This document shows positions 9,745 to 15,699 of a DNA stretch of 15,699 nt, in pieces (position 1 is the stretch's first letter; every line of letters begins with the position of its first letter). The position numbers and the translations under genes were made by a program. The notes beneath the pieces were generated by a model that saw only the letters and a list, made by a program, of their open reading frames with translations, had not been told where the DNA came from and did not search any database. The stretch spans positions 1 through 15,699 of the forward strand of contig JBOFTV010000020.1 in assembly GCA_051652245.1 (NCBI GenBank). Direction: 5' to 3'. Origin of the DNA: BHER01 sp051652245 (GTDB lineage Bacteria > Bacillota_I > Bacilli_A > Culicoidibacterales > Culicoidibacteraceae).

Positions 9745-10683
9745 CTATTTAATACTGCTTCTAATTTCCTTAATCATTTCTGACGTTGATGTTAGTCCTC
9801 CACTTGATAGGTACCATGATTCCGGGTTTAAATAGGTGATTTTATTCTGTTTGTAAGCATCTAATCCTCTCATCAAGTCATTTTCAAATACAGTCTTCCC
9901 CTCTGTTGACTTGCTATCAATCACAACATTTCGATCAATTACATAAATATAGTTAGGATTTTTTTCTAAGATATATTCATAATTGATTGATTGCCCGTGG
10001 GTTGCTGTTTCAATTGCTGCATCGATTGCTTTTATTCCAAATGTGTTATGAATGATGCCAAATCTTGATTTTGGACCATATGCGTTAAGTTCACCACCAC
10101 TTGTTAATACTATTAATGCGTTAATATCCTTTTTTTTTGTTTCGTTAGCCAAGGATTCTACTTCTTGTTTTATTGATGCTAGGCTTTTTTCTGTTTGTTG
10201 CTGTTTATTGAATACTTTACCAATGATACCGAGGTTATTTTCTAATGATGACATATAATTGTCATTGCTCATTGTTAAATAAATCGTTGGCGCAATTTCG
10301 TTTAGCGCTGCAAATTGCTTTTGTTGTCTCCCTGAAATGAAAATAACATCTGGTTTTAATTTTGCTAGAGTTTCAAAATTAGGCTCGAAAAGGCTTCCAA
10401 TATCCGCATATTCTTCACCTGAAAACTTCGATAGATATGATGGTAAACTTGATTTTGCAACACCCGCTACAGGTATTTCTAGTTTTTCAAGGCTGTCTAA
10501 TGTTCCATAATCGAAAACAACAACTTTCTTTGGTGTTTCTGAAATCTTTACCATCCCTAATTCATGAACAATTTCAATTCCTTGTGTTAACGATTTATTT
10601 GTACCTTTTATCTGGACAGTAAAATATCCTGCTAAAATCATCGCAATTATTAGAATTACAACGACCATTATTTTTTTATTCAT
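9745..10683 (-). CDS. yclQ: Siderophore ABC importer, substrate-binding protein (YclQ/FatB-like)
   Basis: A 312-aa class III periplasmic-binding-type protein that captures ferric siderophore outside the membrane and delivers it to the two permeases. Features typical of petrobactin/catecholate binders are visible: PKKVVVFDYGTLDSLEKL at about 52-69, EPNFETLAKLKPDVIFISGRQ at about 99-119, a central GGELNAYGPKSRFGIIH stretch, and THGQSINYEYILEKNPNYIYV. The N-terminus (MNKK, then a hydrophobic stretch to about residue 19) is a signal sequence ending in LAG. Residue 20 is Tyr (codon 10624-10626), where a lipobox needs Cys, and the protein shows no Cys at all. It may be held by an uncleaved signal anchor instead of lipid, or the gene carries a point mutation. 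AGGA lies 8 nt before the ATG. It is the last importer gene, 21 bp after the ATPase gene. The symbol reflects similarity and gene order to Bacillus yclNOPQ. Confidence 0.9.
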   Translation of the reverse strand: MNKKIMVVVILIIAMILAGYFTVQIKGTNKSLTQGIEIVHELGMVKISETPKKVVVFDYGTLDSLEKLEIPVAGVAKSSLPSYLSKFSGEEYADIGSLFEPNFETLAKLKPDVIFISGRQQKQFAALNEIAPTIYLTMSNDNYMSSLENNLGIIGKVFNKQQQTEKSLASIKQEVESLANETKKKDINALIVLTSGGELNAYGPKSRFGIIHNTFGIKAIDAAIETATHGQSINYEYILEKNPNYIYVIDRNVVIDSKSTEGKTVFENDLMRGLDAYKQNKITYLNPESWYLSSGGLTSTSEMIKEIRSSIK

Positions 10684-10704
10684 TCTTTATTTCCTACTTT
10701 CTTC

Positions 10705-11460
10705 TTAATTATAGAGGCAAATTTGACATTGATCGATGTTTCGCACACGAAGGTTTATGTCATATATCTCTTTTAAAACTTCTTCTTTTATAATTTCTTT
10801 TACTGTTCCTTCATGAATTTTCTTGCCATTTTTCATTGCTATGACGTAGTCTGAGTAGCTTGCTGAAAAATTAATATCATGCATGACGATGATGATTGTT
10901 TTATTATATTCTTTTGCTAACCTATTAAGCGTTCTCATCATTTGAATTGAGTGCTTGATGTCTAAATTGTTTAAGGGCTCATCAAGTAAAATATATTCTG
11001 TGTCTTGGGCAATTACCATTGCAATGTAGGCCCTTTGTTTTTGCCCTCCTGATAGTTCATCTAAATATTTCTCTTCAAAATCTTCAAGCTCCATAAAACT
11101 AATTGCTCTATTTATATGCTCATTGTCTTCTATGCTCAATTTTGATTTTGAATAAGGGAAGCGCCCAAAGCTAACTAGTTGCTTTACCGTTAATCTAACA
11201 TGAATGTCATTTGCTTGTTTTAAAATTGAAAGTGTTCGTGAAAGATCATTAGTTTTCCACTTTCCAATTTTTTTGCCTTTAATCTCTACATCGCCTGATG
11301 TTGCTTGGGTGAGACGACTAATTATCCCTAGTATTGTGCTTTTTCCTGCACCATTAGGTCCAATAAATGATGTTACTTTTCCTTCTTGAATATCAAAAGA
11401 GACATCGTCAACAACGAGTTTATTGCCAAACTTTTTTGAAATATTTCTAACTTTAATCAT
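10705..11460 (-). CDS. yclP: Siderophore ABC importer, ATP-binding protein (YclP-like)
   Basis: A 251-aa cytoplasmic ATPase that powers ferric-siderophore uptake. All ABC motifs are intact: Walker A GPNGAGKST (34-42), Q-loop Gln 82, signature LSGGQ (136-140), Walker B YILLDEP with Asp160 and Glu161, and the switch His194 in VMHD. The C-terminus carries two Cys in QCQICLYN, which is unusual but outside the catalytic core. The start codon overlaps the stop of the upstream permease by 4 nt, and AGGAG lies 8 nt before it, indicating translational coupling. The FepC/FecE-like sequence and its place between FecCD-type permeases and a siderophore-binding protein support an iron-chelate role over vitamin B12 or haem. 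The exact siderophore is not shown by this subunit. Confidence 0.95.
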   Translation of the reverse strand: MIKVRNISKKFGNKLVVDDVSFDIQEGKVTSFIGPNGAGKSTILGIISRLTQATSGDVEIKGKKIGKWKTNDLSRTLSILKQANDIHVRLTVKQLVSFGRFPYSKSKLSIEDNEHINRAISFMELEDFEEKYLDELSGGQKQRAYIAMVIAQDTEYILLDEPLNNLDIKHSIQMMRTLNRLAKEYNKTIIIVMHDINFSASYSDYVIAMKNGKKIHEGTVKEIIKEEVLKEIYDINLRVRNIDQCQICLYN

Positions 11461-12404
11461 ATGCTTTTCTCCTTTAATAATAAATAAACAAAGTAAATTC
11501 CACCTACAAAATTAATAATCACACTAATTGTTATCTTGAAGTTGAAGATCCTTTCTGTTAGTAATTGTCCTCCCACTAGCGCTATTACACTAAGAGAAAT
11601 TGTAACAATCAAAAGAACGCTATGTTTATATGTTTTGATTAATTCATATGCTAAATTGACAATAATTAATCCCAAAAATGTTATTGGTCCTACCAATGCT
11701 GTTGCCACAGCAATTAAGAGGGAGACGATGATAAAAATTCTCTTTGTCATTTTTTCATAATCGAGTCCAAGATTAATTGCGGTGTCTTTCCCTAGCATTA
11801 GGACATCTAGATTTTGAATATAGTCATAAATAAAAGGAATTAGTAACAAAAATATTATTATGGCTACTAGGAGTAACTGACTTTGAATATTATTAAAGCT
11901 TGCAAACATGCTGTTTTGGAGTCTAAGAAATTCGTTTGGGTCCATTATCATTTGAAGAAATGTTGAAAAACTTCTAAAAAACGTCCCTAGTACAACCCCC
12001 ATTAATAATAGGAGGTAAATGTTTTGCTGTTTTTTAAACATGAATTGGTATATTGCTAGTGAAAAAATCAGCATGGCGCCTAGTGAGAGGATGAAATTTA
12101 CATTGCTATTAATAATTGTCACACCAATCATCGTTGAAATAAAAATAATCAATGTTTGGATGAATTGATAAATAGCATCTAAGCCTAAAATACTTGGTGT
12201 TAATACTCGATTATTAGTTATTGTTTGAAACATTAGCGTTGCAACTGCTATTGCTCCACCGGTTAGGATAATCGCAATCAGTTTGGGAATTCTTTTGCTC
12301 AAAACATATCTCCAAGTATCAGCGTCTAAATTCAAAAAAAGATACGCAAGACACATAAGTATACTTATCATGATGATGATTGTTATTTTCACTTTATTTG
12401 TCAT
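11457..12404 (-). CDS. yclO: Siderophore ABC importer, permease 2 (YclO-like, FecCD family)
   Basis: A 315-aa integral membrane protein, hydrophobic along nearly its whole length, matching the roughly ten-helix FecCD/BtuC permeases. The conserved RIPKLIAIILTGGAIAVATLMFQ segment (about 38-60) corresponds to the family's R-P-R-L motif. VGPITFLGLIIVNLAYEL (near residue 240-260) corresponds to the cytoplasmic coupling loop that docks on the ATPase. It pairs with permease 1 to form the transmembrane channel. GAGGAG sits about 7 nt before the ATG, 23 bp after the stop of permease 1, and the 3' end overlaps the ATPase gene in an ATGA. No disruption is visible. Confidence 0.93.
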   Translation of the reverse strand: MTNKVKITIIIMISILMCLAYLFLNLDADTWRYVLSKRIPKLIAIILTGGAIAVATLMFQTITNNRVLTPSILGLDAIYQFIQTLIIFISTMIGVTIINSNVNFILSLGAMLIFSLAIYQFMFKKQQNIYLLLLMGVVLGTFFRSFSTFLQMIMDPNEFLRLQNSMFASFNNIQSQLLLVAIIIFLLLIPFIYDYIQNLDVLMLGKDTAINLGLDYEKMTKRIFIIVSLLIAVATALVGPITFLGLIIVNLAYELIKTYKHSVLLIVTISLSVIALVGGQLLTERIFNFKITISVIINFVGGIYFVYLLLKEKSI

Positions 12405-12427
12405 CCGAATTCTCCTCTGCTGATATT

Positions 12428-13384
12428 TTATTGTCTTGCATTTTTGCGATAAATTAAGTAAATAAATATTATACTACCGACAATCCCAACAATTAAGCTA
12501 ATTGGTACTTCATACGGGTAGATCACAATACGACTTATAATATCACAAGTAAGTAAAAAAATTGCCCCTAATAATGCTGTTTCCCACAAACTATGTTTAA
12601 TATTGTCACCCCTATATAAGGAAACAATGTTGGGAATAATAAGTCCTAAAAATGGGATGCTTCCTATTCCAATGATGATTGTTGATGTTATCAGGGCAAC
12701 AATAGCAAGTCCGATATTGATAATCAGCTGGTAGTTCATACCTAAATTAATTGAGAAATCTTCTCCCATTCCTGCTATGGTAAACTTGTTAGCAAAAACA
12801 AAAGCAATAATGACTAGCGGGACAATAAGATAAAGGATTTCATAGTTTCCTTTGATGACCCCTGTTACACTACCTTGCATCCAGCTATTTATGTTTTGGA
12901 CTTGATCTGTTGATACTGCAATAAAGGTTGTAACCGAATCAATAATTCCACCTAGCATTAATCCCATTAGTGGAATAAAAATAACATTTTTTACTTTTAT
13001 TTTTCTAATGAATAGTAAAAAAATTATTGTTGAGATGAGGGAGAGAAAGAAGGCGATGATAATTTTTGCCACCCAATTCCCGGGGAAAAATAATATCGCT
13101 ACTAAAATACCTAGTTTTGCGGCATCTACTGTTGTTCCTGTGGAGGGTGAAACAAATTTATTTTGTGATAGTTGTTGCATAATTAATCCCGATATACTTA
13201 GTCCAACTGCTGTTAGAATCACGGTTATTAGTCGCGGGAATCTGATGAAAAGTAATATTTTCATTGTTTGTGACTCCGCAGTAAAAATTTGTGCTATATT
13301 GAGGTCATTAACGCCAATTAAAATTGAAATAATTGAGAGGATACTTAAGATTATGATGAGGTACTTTTTTTTGACTATTTTCAT
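12428..13384 (-). CDS. yclN: Siderophore ABC importer, permease 1 (YclN-like, FecCD family)
   Basis: A 318-aa, many-helix membrane protein and the first gene of the importer operon. RFPRLITVILTAVGLSISG (about 48-66), followed by MQQLSQNKFVSPSTGT, is the classic FecCD N-terminal signature. IPFLGLIIPNIVSLYRGDN (about residue 243-261), then LLGAIFLLTCDIISR, is the coupling loop and following helix. With permease 2 it should form a heterodimeric channel. The gene order permease-permease-ATPase-binding protein is that of Bacillus yclNOPQ, a petrobactin importer. No siderophore-synthesis gene is present, so the cell may take up siderophores made by others. The ribosome-binding site is weak (AAGGGATGTGAG upstream of ATG), less ideal than those of the downstream genes. 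Confidence 0.93.
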   Translation of the reverse strand: MKIVKKKYLIIILSILSIISILIGVNDLNIAQIFTAESQTMKILLFIRFPRLITVILTAVGLSISGLIMQQLSQNKFVSPSTGTTVDAAKLGILVAILFFPGNWVAKIIIAFFLSLISTIIFLLFIRKIKVKNVIFIPLMGLMLGGIIDSVTTFIAVSTDQVQNINSWMQGSVTGVIKGNYEILYLIVPLVIIAFVFANKFTIAGMGEDFSINLGMNYQLIINIGLAIVALITSTIIIGIGSIPFLGLIIPNIVSLYRGDNIKHSLWETALLGAIFLLTCDIISRIVIYPYEVPISLIVGIVGSIIFIYLIYRKNARQ

Positions 13385-13445
13385 TATATGCTCACATCCC
13401 TTAATTTATCTTTTATATGTATTATGATTTTAACTGACGCAATAT

Positions 13446-13474
13446 AGAATATCACTTTTAAATTATATTGGCAA
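13446..13474 (-). promoter_or_regulatory. Promoter of the iron importer operon
   Basis: On the minus strand, TTGCCA (13469-13474) and TATTCT (13446-13451) are 17 bp apart, leaving a leader of about 55 nt before the first permease. Nearby AT-rich sequence has no clear Fur 7-1-7 or DtxR-type palindrome that I can assign, although iron repression would be expected. Confidence 0.55.
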
Positions 13475-13756
13475 ATAATAGACTTATTTTTCGTTATTTT
13501 TGCAATGATTACAAAACATAGTTGGCTATAGCGTTCAAACCAACCCGCGAAGGTCTATCTAAAAATATGAAGATGGGGAGCTACGTCTCACGATTATATA
13601 GCTAAATAAAACTATTTAAATTTGAAAAATCACTTAGAAATGCTGATAACCTCGTTGAAAATGCATCTTAGTAAACATAGACAATTTAAAAGGGTTCTTT
13701 ATCAACTTAGTGGACCATTAAATTCTAAACAGAAGTTCTGAAGAGACAACACTCGG
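13475..13756. other. Gene-free stretch between iron operon and insertion sequence
   Basis: I find no supported gene here. Reading frames are short and lack ribosome-binding sites; a plus-strand stretch near 13540-13610 reads KPTREGLSKNMKMGSYVSR and then stops, and I do not recognise it. The segment may hold distal regulatory DNA of the iron operon or remains of a gene cut off when the insertion sequence arrived. Confidence 0.5.
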
Positions 13757-13775
13757 GAGTTTGACACCTTGAAAG
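13757..13775 (+). repeat. Left terminal inverted repeat of the insertion sequence
   Basis: GAGTTTGACACCTTGAAAG. The right-end copy, read on the minus strand, is GAGTTTGACACTTTGAGAG, differing at two positions. Confidence 0.85.
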
Positions 13776-13858
13776 CACCAAAGTAATCGTTAATCCGACA
13801 GTGGCACTATTTTTTTGTCAAATTTCTTCATAATTTTATTCGTACTTGTTCGCACTTG

Positions 13859-13867
13859 TGGTATAAT
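13859..13867 (+). promoter_or_regulatory. Transposase promoter, extended -10
   Basis: TGGTATAAT combines a perfect TATAAT (13862-13867) with an upstream TGn. The -35 position (about 13839-13844) reads TTCGTA, so the extended -10 probably carries the promoter. It lies inside the element, 19 bp before the start codon. Confidence 0.6.
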
Positions 13868-13886
13868 TGTATCAGAGGTGTTATCT

Positions 13887-15605
13887 ATGAGATTAAAAAC
13901 CACTAAAACTAATTCTGCTACTTCATTATATGTCTTAAAAGATGTCTGCATTGATGGAAAAAGAACCACTAAAATTACCGAAAAACTTGGAACGGTGGAG
14001 GAGCTTAAAAAAGTGCATGCCGACCCCATTGCTTGGGCTCAATCTTATATTGCTAATTTAAATAAAATCGAACGTGAGCAAAACGAGTCTATTGTTGTGA
14101 ATTTTTCTCCTGCCAAACAAATTGATGTGGGGACGCAAAAATCATTTAACGGCGGCTATCTTTTCCTCCAAAAAATTTATCATGAGGTAGGACTCGATAC
14201 AATTTGTTCTACAATTGCTGCCAGACATATGCTCACATTTGATTTAAATGATATTCTTTCAAGGTTATTATATTCACGTATTCTCTATCCATCTTCCAAA
14301 CGTGCTACCTTTGAACTTTCAAAAAGATTTATCGAACAACCACGGTTCGACTTGCATCACATGTATCGCGCCTTGGATATCATCGCAAAAGAAACCGACT
14401 ACATTCAAGCACAGCTCTATAAAAACACGACTAACATAATGGAACGCGATACGAGTATTCTTTACTATGACTGCACAAACTATTTTTTTGAAATTGAACA
14501 GGAGGAAGGACTCAAACAATATGGCGCATCCAAAGAGAATCGTCCAACACCAATTGTTCAAATGGGATTATTTATGGATGTAAATGGGATGCCGCTTGCT
14601 TTTAATATTACAAGTGGAAATACGAATGAACAAGTTACAATGAAGCCATTAGAACAGAAAATTTTAGCTGACTTTGAATTATCAAAGTTTGTCGTCTGTA
14701 CTGATGCTGGACTCGCTTCCAATAACAACAGATTGTTTAATTCTACAAAGGATAGACGCTTTATTACAACACATTCAATTAAGAAATCAAAAAAATATAT
14801 CAAAGACTGGGCACTTGATCCCTCTGGATGGAAACTAACAGATAAAGCAAAGGTATATAATATCCAGAAAATAGATCGCAAGTTTGCCTTAGAGCATGAT
14901 CTTGTTTTCTACAAGGAACGGTTTATAAATGATAATGGATTAGAACAAAAAATAATCGTAAGTTTCTCTGTTAAATATGAACAATATCAAGCAAATATAC
15001 GCAATGAACAGATTGATCGTGCGACGAAGAAAATCGCCTCTAATCCGACTTCCATCGGTAAAGTCAGAGCAAATGATTTCAAACGTTTTATTACAACACG
15101 CCATCATACAGATGATGGCGTTGTTGCAGATAATGCTCTTTACACAATTGATGAAACCCGTATTACAAATGAATCAAAATATGATGGTCTCTATGCGGTG
15201 GCTACCAATCTTGATGATAGCATCACTACAATTATCAACGCAAATAAGTCACGGTGGCAAATAGAAGAATGTTTCCGCCTCATGAAAAGCGAGTTCAAAG
15301 CGCGTCCAGTATATCTTAAAAGAGATGAGCGGATAAGCGCACACTTTACAACATGTTTCCTCTCCCTACTGCTTTTTAGAATCCTTGAACAACGACTAGA
15401 TAACCGCTATACCCCTCAAGATATTATCCATACATTGCAAGAGATGAACTTCTTACAAATAAAAGGTGAAGGCTATATTCCCGCCTATATGCGCTCTGAT
15501 TTAACAGATGCTTTACACGACACTTTTGGTTTTAGAACAGATCAAGAAATCAATAGAGACAAAGATATAAAAAAAATTATGAAACATACAAAAAAAAGAG
15601 GTTAG
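13887..15605 (+). CDS. IS1634 family transposase (DDE type)
   Basis: A 572-aa transposase that cuts and joins the ends of its own element. The RNase H-like core shows the first catalytic Asp in YYDCTNYFFE (about residue 195), the second in VCTDAGLAS (about 273), and the Glu in SRWQIEECFRLMKSEF (about 460). Its R-x3-E-x6-K spacing matches the IS4-type YREK box, except that Asn stands at the Tyr position. A long beta-rich insertion separates the second Asp from the Glu, as in IS1634 relatives. The reading frame is open 24 codons farther upstream, but GAGGTG about 8 nt before the ATG at 13887, just after TATAAT, makes this the likely start. The usual N-terminal hydrophilic region follows (MRLKTTKTNS). 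No frameshift or stop is seen, so it may be active. Confidence 0.93.
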   Translation: MRLKTTKTNSATSLYVLKDVCIDGKRTTKITEKLGTVEELKKVHADPIAWAQSYIANLNKIEREQNESIVVNFSPAKQIDVGTQKSFNGGYLFLQKIYHEVGLDTICSTIAARHMLTFDLNDILSRLLYSRILYPSSKRATFELSKRFIEQPRFDLHHMYRALDIIAKETDYIQAQLYKNTTNIMERDTSILYYDCTNYFFEIEQEEGLKQYGASKENRPTPIVQMGLFMDVNGMPLAFNITSGNTNEQVTMKPLEQKILADFELSKFVVCTDAGLASNNNRLFNSTKDRRFITTHSIKKSKKYIKDWALDPSGWKLTDKAKVYNIQKIDRKFALEHDLVFYKERFINDNGLEQKIIVSFSVKYEQYQANIRNEQIDRATKKIASNPTSIGKVRANDFKRFITTRHHTDDGVVADNALYTIDETRITNESKYDGLYAVATNLDDSITTIINANKSRWQIEECFRLMKSEFKARPVYLKRDERISAHFTTCFLSLLLFRILEQRLDNRYTPQDIIHTLQEMNFLQIKGEGYIPAYMRSDLTDALHDTFGFRTDQEINRDKDIKKIMKHTKKRG

Positions 15606-15628
15606 GTACGCAGTTTTTGAACATACAG

Positions 15629-15675
15629 AAAAGGCTAATAAACGTTGATATAGCAATGTTTATTAGCCTTTTTAT
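15629..15675 (+). terminator. Transposase terminator inside the insertion sequence
   Basis: AAAAGGCTAATAAACGTTG (15629-15647) and CAATGTTTATTAGCCTTTT (15654-15672) form a 19-bp stem with one G-U pair and a 6-nt loop, followed by TTTATT. It lies 23 bp after the stop codon and directly before the right inverted repeat. Confidence 0.88.
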
Positions 15676-15676
15676 T

Positions 15677-15695
15677 CTCTCAAAGTGTCAAACTC
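15677..15695 (-). repeat. Right terminal inverted repeat of the insertion sequence
   Basis: CTCTCAAAGTGTCAAACTC on the plus strand, the inverted partner of 13757-13775 with 17 of 19 bases matching. Only AGGA follows before the window ends. Confidence 0.85.
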
Positions 15696-15699
15696 AGGA

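Larger units (their letters stand above)
13757..15695 (+). mobile_element. IS1634-type insertion sequence
   Basis: An element of about 1.94 kb with 19-bp terminal inverted repeats (13757-13775 and 15677-15695; 17 of 19 match), one long transposase gene with its own promoter, and a terminal hairpin. Size, single ORF and transposase type fit the IS1634 family of the IS4-like DDE group. The left end may extend a few bases outward. The window ends 4 bp past the right repeat, so the target-site duplication cannot be checked. It stands about 370 bp upstream of the iron importer start, transcribed divergently from it. Confidence 0.88.

Noticed and set aside
13540..13740. Truncated gene from the KPTREGLSKNMKMGSYVSR-like frame
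   Set aside because: No start, ribosome-binding site or recognisable family, and stops follow soon after; described only as part of a gene-free stretch.
13815..13886. Earlier ATG adding 24 hydrophobic residues to the transposase
   Set aside because: It lies upstream of the TATAAT at 13862 and lacks a ribosome-binding site; the start at 13887 has GAGGTG and fits the family.

Overview
This is a low-GC Bacillota (Firmicutes) window. The 16S gene ends in a Firmicutes-type anti-Shine-Dalgarno sequence. The bases just before it read GGGGATGGATCACCTCC instead of the usual TGCGGCTGGATCACCTCC, and the V3 and V6 regions resemble Erysipelothrix-type sequences as I remember them. I therefore favour the Erysipelotrichales with moderate confidence. 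A 16S database search would settle this.

Layout from left to right. (1) 1-5005: a complete ribosomal RNA operon read leftward (16S, 23S, 5S) with no tRNA in either spacer. It has one strong promoter, A-rich upstream repeats, and two pairs of inverted repeats that flank 16S and 23S as rRNA-processing stems. (2) 5098-6676: gpmI, the cofactor-independent phosphoglycerate mutase of glycolysis, read leftward and ended by a strong hairpin terminator. (3) 6824-7815: a formate/nitrite-family channel gene read rightward, with its own promoter and a probable terminator. (4) about 7816-8595: a gene-poor stretch with decayed transposase remnants. (5) 8596-9553: an Rgg-like (RRNPP-type) regulator with a near-consensus promoter; its terminator overlaps the end of the coding region and works on both strands. 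(6) 9612-9700: an apparently unlisted 13-codon gene on the opposite strand, converging on the regulator. It has a perfect AGGAGG site, a perfect -10 box and an 18-bp palindrome, and its product ends in IWWSW. (7) 9745-13474: a four-gene iron-siderophore ABC importer read leftward in the order permease, permease, ATPase, binding protein, as in Bacillus yclNOPQ. (8) 13757-15695: an almost complete IS1634-type insertion sequence whose right end lies at the window edge.

The observation most worth following is (5) plus (6). An Rgg-like regulator next to a tiny gene for a peptide with a Trp-Trp motif near its C-terminus looks like a peptide-pheromone (quorum-sensing) pair of the ComR/ComS or Rgg/SHP kind. 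The small gene also lies 91 bp downstream of the iron importer, in the same direction, with no clear terminator between them. It could therefore be a distal cistron of that operon, which might link cell density to iron supply. The importer's binding protein is also odd: its signal sequence has a lipobox-like LAG followed by Tyr where the lipidated Cys is expected.

The window starts just beyond the 5S 3' end and stops at the end of an insertion sequence. Both are multicopy sequences, so this may be a whole assembly contig bounded by repeats.
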